Part shown: positions 56,425 to 64,000 of the stretch, in pieces | Position numbering within the stretch: position 1 is the stretch's first letter | Layout: each line of letters begins with the position of its first letter | The notes under the pieces: model-generated | Told to the model about the DNA's origin: nothing | Database searches by the model: none | Seen by the model: the letters and a program-made list of their open reading frames with translations, nothing else | Assembly (NCBI RefSeq): GCF_947497045.1 | Contig: NZ_CANMEU010000003.1 | Coordinates: 62,001-126,000, forward strand | Reading direction: 5' to 3' | DNA: 64,000 nucleotides | From: an uncultured Tateyamaria sp. | GTDB lineage: Bacteria; Pseudomonadota; Alphaproteobacteria; Rhodobacterales; Rhodobacteraceae | Position numbers and translations under genes: made by a program

Positions 56425-58095
56425 CTAGTGCGCGCGGTTGTGGTCCCAGTCTTCCTGCTTGGGCAGGATCTCGAACGTGTGTTCGGGGGGCGGGCTGGGC
56501 AGTGTCCATTCCAGCGTGTCTGCATATTCGTTCCACGGGTTCGCCTCGGGAGCTTTGGCCCCGCGCAGCAGCGACCATGCGATCACCCCAAAGAAGAACA
56601 GGAACGACGCAAAGCTGAGGAATGCACCCCAGGACGACCACTGGTTCCAGTAGGCGAACGCCTCGGGGTAGTCGATATAGCGGCGCGGCATCCCCTGGCG
56701 GCCCAGGAAGTGTTGCGGGAAGAACGTCAGGTTTGCCCCGATGAACATCGCCCAGAAGTGCAGCTTGCCTGCCCATTCGGGATACATGCGTCCGGTCATC
56801 TTGGGGAAGTAGAAGTAGACCCCCGCAAAGATCGCGAACACGGCCCCAAGTGACATCACATAGTGGAAGTGTGCCACAACGTAGTAGGTGTCGTGATAGT
56901 ACCGATCAACGGCGGCCTGCGACAGAACGATGCCCGTGACCCCGCCCAAGGTGAACAGGAACAGGAAGCCAAACGCCCAGAGCATCGGTGTTTTCAACTC
57001 GACCGAGCCGCCCCACATGGTCGCGATCCAGCTGAAGACCTTGACCCCTGTGGGCACCGCGATAACCATCGTGGCCAGCATGAAATAGGCCTGCTGGTTC
57101 AGTGACATCCCGACCGTGTACATGTGGTGCGCCCACACGACAAAACCGAGCACACCGATGGCAATCAATGCCCAGACCATGGGCAGATACCCGAAGATCG
57201 GCTTGCGCGAGAAGGTCGCGATGACATGGCTGATGATCCCGAACCCGGGCAGGATGATGATGTAAACCTCCGGGTGGCCGAAGAACCACAGGATGTGCTG
57301 GTAGAGCACCGGGTCGCCCCCGCCTGCGGGATCAAAGAAGGTGAAGCCGAAATTCCGGTCCATCAGCAGCATGGTGATCGCGCCCGCCAGAACCGGCAGG
57401 GACAGCAGGATCAGCCAGCTTGTCACAAAGATCGACCACGAGAACAGCGGCACCTTGAACAGGGTCATGCCGGGGGCCCGCATGTTCAGGAATGTGGTGA
57501 TCATGTTGATCGCGCCAAGAATGGACGACGCGCCCGAGACGTGGACCGCGAAGATTGCCAGATCCATCGACATGCCCTGCTCGGATGTCGACAGCGGCGG
57601 GTACAGAACCCAGCCCACGCCCGACCCAAGCTGGCCATTGCCACCCGGTGCCAGCACCGAACAGATTGCCAGTGTGGTACCCGCAACATAAAGCCAGAAG
57701 GACAGGTTGTTCATCCGCGGGAACGCCATATCCGGCGCGCCGATCTGCAAGGGCATGAAATAGTTGCCAAAACCGCCGAACAGCGCGGGAATCACCACGA
57801 AGAACATCATCAGGATGCCGTGGCCGGTGATCAGCACGTTCCAGAGGTGCCCGTTGGGGGTACAATATTCGTCCGATGCAATGAACCGCGCGCCTTCGGC
57901 ACACATGTATTGCACGCCGGGGTCCATCAGCTCGAGGCGCATGTAGACGGTGAAGGCCACCGAAACAAAGCCGACGAAGGCCGATACGATCAGGTACAAG
58001 ATCCCGATATCTTTGTGGTTTGTGGACATGAACCAGCGGGTAAAGAAACCGCGCTCGTCTTCGTGATCGTGCCCGTGAATGGCTGCGTCTGCCAT
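56425..58095 (-). CDS. ctaD: Cytochrome c oxidase subunit I (aa3 type)
   Basis: The 556-residue subunit I has twelve transmembrane segments and all heme-copper ligands: low-spin heme His92 in [11 protein letters not shown], CuB/Tyr motif GHPEVYI, HHMY, and the heme pair in HFHYVMSLG. It reduces oxygen to water and pumps protons through the D and K channels. A GGAGG ribosome binding site (CCAGGAGGCACCGC) precedes the start at 58095. Subunits II and III and heme assembly genes are not adjacent in the window, as is common for ctaD in this group. Confidence 0.97.
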   Translation of the reverse strand: MADAAIHGHDHEDERGFFTRWFMSTNHKDIGILYLIVSAFVGFVSVAFTVYMRLELMDPGVQYMCAEGARFIASDEYCTPNGHLWNVLITGHGILMMFFVVIPALFGGFGNYFMPLQIGAPDMAFPRMNNLSFWLYVAGTTLAICSVLAPGGNGQLGSGVGWVLYPPLSTSEQGMSMDLAIFAVHVSGASSILGAINMITTFLNMRAPGMTLFKVPLFSWSIFVTSWLILLSLPVLAGAITMLLMDRNFGFTFFDPAGGGDPVLYQHILWFFGHPEVYIIILPGFGIISHVIATFSRKPIFGYLPMVWALIAIGVLGFVVWAHHMYTVGMSLNQQAYFMLATMVIAVPTGVKVFSWIATMWGGSVELKTPMLWAFGFLFLFTLGGVTGIVLSQAAVDRYYHDTYYVVAHFHYVMSLGAVFAIFAGVYFYFPKMTGRMYPEWAGKLHFWAMFIGANLTFFPQHFLGRQGMPRRYIDYPEAFAYWNQWSSWGAFLSFASFLFFFGVIAWSLLRGAKAPEANPWNEYADTLEWTLPSPPPEHTFEILPKQEDWDHNRAH

Positions 58096-58458
58096 GCGGT
58101 GCCTCCTGGCTTGGAATTATTGTGATGCGCGGGGTTCCCGTCCGCGCATGGATTCTTGAATTGTTCTAGAGATTTGCACAGTCCGCATCAATGGAAGATC
58201 GCGCATCGGGCCGAGATGAATTGTCGCGTGTGAATGATCCTGCACAAACGCCCCCGCGCGACGGGGCGCGGATGCAGGGTTGGGCACATGTTCAAATCCG
58301 CGCCCGACTGCGCGGGTTGTCGCCAAATCAGCCACGATGACCTCAAAATGCCGCAGTTTTGTAACGATTCTGGCACGATCCATTCATTGTTAAACCCCAT
58401 TCAGGGGCCATTCCCACCCACAAGGGCGCAGCACGCGCCATGGCAAGGGCACTGACAG
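58096..58458. other. Divergent intergenic region between ctaD and the RTX–Hint gene
   Basis: These 363 bases separate two divergent genes and must hold both promoters. I see AT-rich patches near 58148-58170 and 58350-58392, and an imperfect short dyad around 58400-58412 (CCATTCAGGGGCC). There is no convincing gene; the open frame on the minus strand at 58117-58383 lacks recognisable homology. Confidence 0.5.
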
Positions 58459-60948
58459 ATGGCAACGAACGACAACACCAATCCGGGCACCCAAGGGGAC
58501 CAGGTCATTTCGGGCACGACCGGGGCGGATACGCTCACCGGGGCCCTGGGCAGTGATACCCTGACCGGAGGCAGCGGCAATGACGTGCTGCGCGGCGATG
58601 GTCCGGTTGAGGGCGCATGGCATTTTGAGATCTTCGATCTTGATTTCGGCGCAACTGCGGGGCAGGCATTTGATATCGAGACCGGGGTGCGCACGGGGTC
58701 AGGTTATGTCACCGATTTTAACGAAGGCGGGCTGGCCAATACAATTCGGGGCACCACCGGGAACCCCGGGGACTTCGGTATTATCTATACAAGCACGCTC
58801 AACACCATCGCAGGTGGCACGTATCGTCTTGATACGCGGTCGGATGACGGCTCGACCATCCAGATTTTCGATTCCTCGGGGAATGCGCTGCAATTTGCAA
58901 ACCAGACGGGCGGCACCCTCGACTATCTGAACAACGACTTTCACCAGGCAGCGACAACCCGGTTCGGGGATGTCCAGCTTGATCCGAACGAAACCTACAC
59001 GATCCAGATCAGATATTGGGAAAATGCCGGTCAGGACGTACTGTCGGCGCGCATCAGCGGGCCAGACACCGGGAACGTGCCCGAGGACCTGCTGACCTCG
59101 GACATGATCGGGATGCCGCCGGGGCCGGAGTATTCGGTCACAGGCACCCCTGCCGGGGTCGAAGGCAATGACGTGATCACGGGCGGGGCGGGTGATGACA
59201 CGATCCTCGGGGACGGGGGCGATGACAGCCTGTTCGGCGGGGCGGACAATGACAGTGTCGATGGCGGCAGCGGCGACGATCTGGTTGATGGCGACGACGG
59301 CAACGACACGCTGATCGGGGGCACCGGCACAGACACCCTGGTGGGGGATGCAGGCACCGACAGCCTGTCAGGGGGCAGCGGGAACGACCAGCTTTCTGGC
59401 GGGGCCGACAATGACACGCTTTCGGGGGATCAGGGCGCGGACAACCTGCTCGGCGAGGGGGGCGATGATGTCCTGATCGGCGATGCGGGCCCTGTGACAA
59501 CCACAATCTATTCGGATGATTTCGAAGGCGGCACGTCTGGGTGGTCCAACAGCAACACCGAAACCGATCCCGCCCTTGGCACGTCGCTTGGACGCTTTGG
59601 TTCGCCCGATGGCACGGTTGCAACGCAACGCAGCTTTGATCTGGGCAGCGACGCCGATCAGGCCCAGATCAGCTTTGACGCGCTTTTGCTCGACAGTTGG
59701 GACGGCGAAGATTTCATAATCACGCTCAACGGCAACGAGGTGCGCTTCAGCCATCTGTCGGGGGACACCGGCGCGCCCGCAAGTCAAAGTGTGGTCGGAG
59801 CGGACGGGGCCACCTATACCTTCGACTTCACCAACACCGCCACGGGTGAGTTGGGCTATAACTCTTCGGCGACGAGTGGTCTGTCGTCTTCGGTCGATAC
59901 GATTATGAACGTCGTGATCACCATCGACAATCCGCCCGACACGCTGGACCTGGGCCTTGGCAGCACGCTGAACTCCAGCATCGCCAACGAAAGCTTCGCG
60001 CTCGACAATTTTGAGGTCACCCGGATCGATGCCGCCAATGACACGCTGACGGGCGGGGCAGGGGATGACACGCTCACCGGCGGGGTGGGAGACGATATCT
60101 TTGTCTACAATACCGGTGACGGCAATGATGTCATAACCGACTTCAACACGGGCAATTCGGGCGCAATTGACGACGGGGACCAGACCAATAACGATTTCAT
60201 CGACCTCAGCGCCTATTATACCCATATCCACGAATTGCGCGCCGACCTCGCCGATGACGGGCTGCTGAACCAGTCGACCGGCGATTTTTCGGACAACACC
60301 TCGCTCGGGGGCGGGTCGATCGCGTTCAGCGGGGTGAGTGCGGCGAACCTGACCGAAGACAACACCAACGTGGCCTGCTTTACCACTGGCACTCTGATCG
60401 AAACGACCGAAGGGCCTGTGGCGGTCGAGGACCTGCGTCGGGGCATGCGTCTTGTGACCTATGATAACGGGAATCGGCCCGTCCGGGCGATCTTGCGCCG
60501 GATGGTGGATGGTTCAGGCGATCTGGCCCCGGTGCGAATCGCGGCTCATACGCTTGATAACACGCGCGATTTGCTTGTCTCTCCGGCGCACCGGATGCTG
60601 ATTTCTGACTGGCGGGCGCAAATGCTGTTCGGTGCGGACGAGGTACTGGTCAGTGCGGCCAATCTGGTGCGCGGCGATCTGATCTACCGCATGCCGATGC
60701 CGACGGTGACCTATTTCCATATCCTGATGGACCGTCACGAGGTGATCTATGCCGAAGGGGCCGCTACCGAAAGTTTCCATTTGACGCGCGAAGCGGTGGA
60801 GGCGGCGCAGTATGACGACAGCGATGAAGGCACCGTGGCGCGAGAGATCGCGCGGATCTTTCCTGAACTTCTGATATGTGCCAGCCGCAGCGTGCGCCCC
60901 GTGATGAAGGGATACGAGGCCCGCGCCCTTGCCGGGATGCTGGGCTAG
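58459..60948 (+). CDS. RTX–PA14-like protein with C-terminal Hint domain
   Basis: The 829-residue protein has three parts. First is a short RTX block ([16 protein letters not shown], about 30-48) and a PA14-like beta domain (about 50-215, [17 protein letters not shown]). Next are a long RTX calcium-binding array (about 235-345, GGXGXDX repeats) and a jelly-roll-like region to about 560. Last is a Hedgehog/intein (Hint_2) domain beginning [21 protein letters not shown] with the nucleophile Cys640, then [16 protein letters not shown]. Hint domains self-process at the Cys. There is no Sec signal, which fits type I secretion. The stop is shared with lipB (CTAG). Confidence 0.82.
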   Translation: MATNDNTNPGTQGDQVISGTTGADTLTGALGSDTLTGGSGNDVLRGDGPVEGAWHFEIFDLDFGATAGQAFDIETGVRTGSGYVTDFNEGGLANTIRGTTGNPGDFGIIYTSTLNTIAGGTYRLDTRSDDGSTIQIFDSSGNALQFANQTGGTLDYLNNDFHQAATTRFGDVQLDPNETYTIQIRYWENAGQDVLSARISGPDTGNVPEDLLTSDMIGMPPGPEYSVTGTPAGVEGNDVITGGAGDDTILGDGGDDSLFGGADNDSVDGGSGDDLVDGDDGNDTLIGGTGTDTLVGDAGTDSLSGGSGNDQLSGGADNDTLSGDQGADNLLGEGGDDVLIGDAGPVTTTIYSDDFEGGTSGWSNSNTETDPALGTSLGRFGSPDGTVATQRSFDLGSDADQAQISFDALLLDSWDGEDFIITLNGNEVRFSHLSGDTGAPASQSVVGADGATYTFDFTNTATGELGYNSSATSGLSSSVDTIMNVVITIDNPPDTLDLGLGSTLNSSIANESFALDNFEVTRIDAANDTLTGGAGDDTLTGGVGDDIFVYNTGDGNDVITDFNTGNSGAIDDGDQTNNDFIDLSAYYTHIHELRADLADDGLLNQSTGDFSDNTSLGGGSIAFSGVSAANLTEDNTNVACFTTGTLIETTEGPVAVEDLRRGMRLVTYDNGNRPVRAILRRMVDGSGDLAPVRIAAHTLDNTRDLLVSPAHRMLISDWRAQMLFGADEVLVSAANLVRGDLIYRMPMPTVTYFHILMDRHEVIYAEGAATESFHLTREAVEAAQYDDSDEGTVAREIARIFPELLICASRSVRPVMKGYEARALAGMLG

Positions 60949-61634
60949 GCGTTTGACACCGGCGCAGGGCCACTGTCCGGGAGATCAGGTTCAAACACAC
61001 CATCAAAGCTTTTGCGCAAGGCCACATCCACATCGTCCATGCTGACCGGCAGGCCCAGATCAACCAGACTGGTCACGCCGTGATCCGCGATCCCGCAGGG
61101 GACAATGCCGTCAAAGTGGGACAGGTCCGGTTCCACGTTGATCGACAGCCCGTGAAAGCTGATCCATTTGCGCAGGCGAATGCCGATGGCGGCGATCTTG
61201 TCCTCTGCGATCTGGCCCGCCGCATCGCGCGGCTTTTCCGGGCGCTGCACCCAGACACCCACACGGCCCTCGCGGATTTCGCCCGTCACATTGAAGGTGG
61301 CAAGGGTCGCAATCACCCACGCCTCAAGGTCCTGCACAAAAGCGCGCACATCGCGGCCCCGCGCGCCGACATCCAGCAGCGTATAGGCGACGCGCTGTCC
61401 GGGGCCGTGATAGGTATGTTGCCCACCCCGGCGCGTCTGGTGGACCGCAAAGCGATCAGGGTCGGTCAGATCGGCGGGCTTGGCAGAGGTGCCTGCGGTA
61501 TAAAGGGGCGGGTGTTCGACCAGCCAGATACATTCCTCGGCCTGCCCTTGCGCGATGGCGGTGGCACGCGCTTCCATCCACGCCTCGGCCTCGCGGTAGT
61601 CGGTCAGACCGGGGGTGGTGATCCAGTCGACCAT
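60945..61634 (-). CDS. lipB: Octanoyltransferase (lipoyl synthesis)
   Basis: The 229-residue LipB transfers octanoyl from ACP to lipoyl domains. It shows the [17 protein letters not shown] motif (near 68), KISFHG-like [18 protein letters not shown] (near 161), and the active cysteine and lysine region [14 protein letters not shown] (near 179). The ATG at 61634 lies 4 bases after the stop of the FrnE-like gene, so the two form an operon. The stop overlaps the Hint protein's stop by 4 bases. Confidence 0.93.
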   Translation of the reverse strand: MVDWITTPGLTDYREAEAWMEARATAIAQGQAEECIWLVEHPPLYTAGTSAKPADLTDPDRFAVHQTRRGGQHTYHGPGQRVAYTLLDVGARGRDVRAFVQDLEAWVIATLATFNVTGEIREGRVGVWVQRPEKPRDAAGQIAEDKIAAIGIRLRKWISFHGLSINVEPDLSHFDGIVPCGIADHGVTSLVDLGLPVSMDDVDVALRKSFDGVFEPDLPDSGPAPVSNA

Positions 61635-61638
61635 CGCC

Positions 61639-62313
61639 TCAGGCGGCCTCTTCCTGCGCGACTTTTTGCAGGATCTGGGCGTAGGTGTCGGCACCTTGTG
61701 CGCCTGTGACCAGATATTTGCCGCCAAACACCATCGAAGGGACGCCTGATATGCCGCGCGACGTCCAGAACGCCTGCTTTTCGCGCACGCTGTCGACCAG
61801 CGCGCCACTGGCCAGCATCTCGGCGGCGGCTGTGCGGTCCAGCCCCACAGTCTCGCCCATATCCAGCAGCACATCGGGATCCGACACATCGCGGCCTCGT
61901 GTGAAATAGGCCTCAAACAGGGCCAGCTTCAGCGGATGCTGCACCCCCTGGGCCAGCGCAAAGTCCAGCATCTGATGCGCCGCAAAGCTGTTGACGATGC
62001 GGGTGTCTTCGGAAAATGCAAAGGTAATGCCCAAGTCTTTGCCCAAATCCTGCAAATGTGCTCGGGTTTGGGCGGATTGAGCAGGGGTCGAGCCATATTT
62101 CTCGGTGATATGTTCGGTCAGGTTCTGGCCTTCGGGTGGCATTTGGGGGTTCAGCTCAAACGGATGCCACCGCACCCGCGCGCCCATGCCGGTGGCCCCC
62201 AGGGCCTGTTCCAACTGACGGTATCCGACGATGCACCACGGGCACATGACGTCTGATACGATATCGACCTCTATGACAGGGCCGTCGGGGTGAGGGGTGT
62301 TCGGATCGCTCAT
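61639..62313 (-). CDS. FrnE-like DsbA family oxidoreductase
   Basis: The 224-residue thioredoxin-fold protein has the CPWC active site in [20 protein letters not shown] (near 20) and a helical insertion. It has the cis-Pro loop [20 protein letters not shown] (near 188), typical of FrnE (2-hydroxychromene-2-carboxylate isomerase-like) proteins. There is no signal peptide, so it is cytoplasmic. The start at 62313 gives [17 protein letters not shown]. It is cotranscribed with lipB. Confidence 0.88.
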   Translation of the reverse strand: MSDPNTPHPDGPVIEVDIVSDVMCPWCIVGYRQLEQALGATGMGARVRWHPFELNPQMPPEGQNLTEHITEKYGSTPAQSAQTRAHLQDLGKDLGITFAFSEDTRIVNSFAAHQMLDFALAQGVQHPLKLALFEAYFTRGRDVSDPDVLLDMGETVGLDRTAAAEMLASGALVDSVREKQAFWTSRGISGVPSMVFGGKYLVTGAQGADTYAQILQKVAQEEAA

Positions 62314-62485
62314 TTGGGGCGCTTTCGATGGGGACAGGGCTGCCACCTACATCACGTGCACAGGCCCAAATATCAAGCGCAGGGCGGGTCGGTTTATAAA
62401 GGTATGGAATTAAAGGTATGGAATTAGTGACTTTTAGAATCTGGCAATGCTGATACACTGCTCGCGTATTCCTGGAGGGTAAGTT

Positions 62486-63841
62486 ATGTTCGCAAAGTCA
62501 ATTGCAGCTTCAATTATAGCGGTGTCGGTCGCGATTGTTCCGGCCACACGCGTGTCCGCAGATGCAGGCGACTTTGTCGCCGGGGCCATTATTGGCGGGA
62601 TCGTCGGCCATGCGGCCACGCGCCAGAACCAGCGCAAGAAAGCGACCACCACACGTCGTACATATAGCAAGAAAACGTACAAACCGCGCCTGCCGTCCAC
62701 GCAGGAAGGGCGCGAAATCCAGGCCTCGCTGAACTATTTCGGGTTCAACGCAGGTACAGTTGATGGCCAATTGGGGGGCAAGTCGCGCAATGCGATTTCA
62801 TCCTATCAGGCCTATCTCGGCTATCCGATCACCGGCCAGCTCAGCCCGTTTGAACAAAACCTGCTGATCAGTTCATATAACCGCGCCCAGGCGGGTGGCT
62901 ATGCGGTCAATCAGCAGATTGCATCGAACCCTGAAGGCACGCGCGGCCTTCTTAAAACCTACCGTGCCGAATTGGCCGGGCAGACGGCAGCCCCCGTGGC
63001 CCCGACAACAATCGTGGTCGCGCCACAACCTGCGGCCCCTGCGGTCGGCACGACAACCACCACAACGGTCGTCGCCGCCACGCCTGAGGCCACCGCGCCC
63101 GAGACGCCTTCGTTTGCCGCCGGTCTGCCGACATTCCTTGACACAGGCGCGTCCAAATCGCTGGCCTCGCATTGCAATACCGTGTCGTTGCTGACCAATA
63201 CCAATGGCGGTTTCACCACATTGGGCGGCATGACGGACCCCAATGTTGCTTTGAACGAGCAGTTCTGCCTTGCGCGGACCTATGCGATTTCAGCGAGTGA
63301 AGAGCTGGTCTCCAAGGTCCAAGGCTTTACGCCTGACCAGATCGCCGTCCAGTGCAAACAGTTCGGCCCCGCGATGCAGCCCCATATCGCAGCGCTTCCA
63401 CTCAAGCCTCAAGCCGAAGTGGTGCAGGATGTGGCCGGGTTCATCCTGACCACTGGCATGTCACCGGCCCAGTTGAAAGGCACCGCAAGCATCTGCATGG
63501 GTGTGGGCTATCGCACCGATGACATGGATGTGGCCCTCGGGTCGGCTCTGATGTTGTATGCGATGGGCGATCATGTCTATGGCGAGTTGATGGGGCACCA
63601 CCTTGCTCAGGGCTTTGGCACACCGCAGCGTGTGGATGCGGCCCGCGTCTGGTACGCCGAAGGTCTGAATGCTGTCGACAAGGGTGCGCCAGCCGTCTTT
63701 GCCCCCGGCCAGCCCGAGCGGGTCGAGTTGCTGCGCCAGGCATCTTTGCGCCTTGGCACCTCCAATTCGGAAGTGTTCAACCCGGTGCAGCCACTGGTGC
63801 AGCCCGCCGCATTGCCCAGCTTTGGTGTGGTCAGCGAGTAA
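62486..63841 (+). CDS. Secreted peptidoglycan-binding domain protein (long paralogue)
   Basis: The 451-residue protein has a signal peptide (MFAKSIAASIIAVSVAIVPA, cleavage near VSADA), a glycine-zipper segment (DFVAGAIIGGIVGHAATRQN) and a peptidoglycan-binding domain (SLNYFGFNAGTVDGQLGGKS then AISSYQAYLGYPI). A Pro/Thr/Ala linker and a C-terminal about 240-residue domain with four cysteines follow. The N-terminal part is paralogous to the 204-residue protein at 55341 (shared EIQASLNYFGF... pattern and TRGLLKTYRAEL). The ribosome binding site is GGAGGG. The role of the extra domain is unknown. Confidence 0.78.
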   Translation: MFAKSIAASIIAVSVAIVPATRVSADAGDFVAGAIIGGIVGHAATRQNQRKKATTTRRTYSKKTYKPRLPSTQEGREIQASLNYFGFNAGTVDGQLGGKSRNAISSYQAYLGYPITGQLSPFEQNLLISSYNRAQAGGYAVNQQIASNPEGTRGLLKTYRAELAGQTAAPVAPTTIVVAPQPAAPAVGTTTTTTVVAATPEATAPETPSFAAGLPTFLDTGASKSLASHCNTVSLLTNTNGGFTTLGGMTDPNVALNEQFCLARTYAISASEELVSKVQGFTPDQIAVQCKQFGPAMQPHIAALPLKPQAEVVQDVAGFILTTGMSPAQLKGTASICMGVGYRTDDMDVALGSALMLYAMGDHVYGELMGHHLAQGFGTPQRVDAARVWYAEGLNAVDKGAPAVFAPGQPERVELLRQASLRLGTSNSEVFNPVQPLVQPAALPSFGVVSE

Positions 63842-63867
63842 CACCGTTCACACGCTGCAAGTTCAGG

Positions 63868-63898
63868 AACCGGGGCCCATGTGCGGCCCCGGTTTTTC
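63868..63898 (+). terminator. Intrinsic terminator after the long peptidoglycan-binding gene
   Basis: AACCGGGGCC (63868-63877) pairs with GGCCCCGGTT (63885-63894) around a 7-base loop and is followed by a T-rich tract (63893-63901). A 10-bp perfect stem. Confidence 0.88.
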
Positions 63899-63963
63899 TT
63901 TGCGGTTTCGCTCTTGGCAAGGGCTGCGTTCACGGTTAGAGACAGCGCACCAAGTCAAGGCGT

Positions 63964-64000
63964 GCGGCCGTGGCGGAATTGGTAGACGCGCAGCGTTGAG
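63964..64000 (+). tRNA. tRNA-Leu (anticodon GAG), 5' part only
   Basis: GCGGCCG (acceptor 5' strand, 63964-63970), TG, then the D-arm GGCGGAATTGGTAGACGC and the anticodon stem start GCAGCGTTGAG. The anticodon GAG occupies the last three bases, and the sequence continues past the right edge. The D-arm with GGTAGACGC is typical of tRNA-Leu. It follows the terminator at 63868-63898. Confidence 0.9.

Noticed and set aside
58117-58383. Minus-strand open frame upstream of ctaD
   Set aside because: No homology, ribosome binding site or conserved start; it is in a promoter-bearing gap.

Overview
The window reads as chromosome of a Rhodobacteraceae (Roseobacter-group) alphaproteobacterium. It is GC-rich and densely coded. 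Several of its genes belong to families I know mainly from that group: a PopZ/DUF2497 protein after tolC, DUF6280, glyQ–DUF6446–glyS, ftsY–EamA–ispZ, a fused NuoE/NuoF-type diaphorase, a FolB fusion, DUF2244 near ctaD, and RTX–Hint proteins. I found no insertion sequence, prophage, CRISPR array or rRNA operon. The only tRNA is a tRNA-Leu(GAG) cut by the right edge.

Layout. 1–10 kb: tolC tail, popZ-like, a membrane protein, DUF6280, efp, ygfZ, a glycosyltransferase, two PLP aminotransferases (one HisC-like), a 55-residue Tat-like protein, a crotonase, a lipoprotein, a ferredoxin and an FG-GAP protein. 10–21 kb: purD, xseA, an AlkB-like monooxygenase, an NADH-binding diaphorase without an adjacent formate dehydrogenase alpha subunit, a lytic transglycosylase, ftsY, an EamA transporter, ispZ and a Popeye-like protein. 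21–30 kb: GST, hydrolase, metZ behind a SAM-II riboswitch, folE2, a small ParB-like protein, DUF1127, trkH and a ThDP decarboxylase. 30–43 kb: a trypsin-like protein that has lost its catalytic residues, glyQ/DUF6446/glyS, a PPDK-like enzyme, a SleB hydrolase, folB-folP-glmM and an EamA transporter. 43–55 kb: a methyltransferase, ilvC divergent from two tandem Lrp regulators with an inverted repeat between them, an aminotransferase, a ubiH-type hydroxylase, a HAD nucleotidase, a GntR regulator, a frameshifted MshEN–GT2 glycosyltransferase, carA, a yqeY-like gene and DUF2244. 55–64 kb: ctaD, an 829-residue RTX/PA14/Hint protein, lipB, a FrnE-like DsbA protein, two paralogous peptidoglycan-binding proteins and tRNA-Leu.

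Most of this is housekeeping. Operons are tight, with ATGA, GTGA and TAATG overlaps, and convergent pairs repeatedly share a 4-base stop overlap (CTAG three times, CTAA once). Functional threads are folate (folE2, folB, folP), envelope and peptidoglycan (glmM, SleB, lytic transglycosylase, four peptidoglycan-binding proteins), amino acids (ilvC with Lrp, metZ, HisC-like), translation (efp, glyQS) and respiration (ctaD, diaphorase).

The least conventional content is of four kinds: two interspersed palindromic repeat families placed just after stop codons; the pseudoprotease; a glycosyltransferase split by one extra base in a homopolymer; and the RTX–Hint protein. I did not find a clear multi-gene defence or mobile system.
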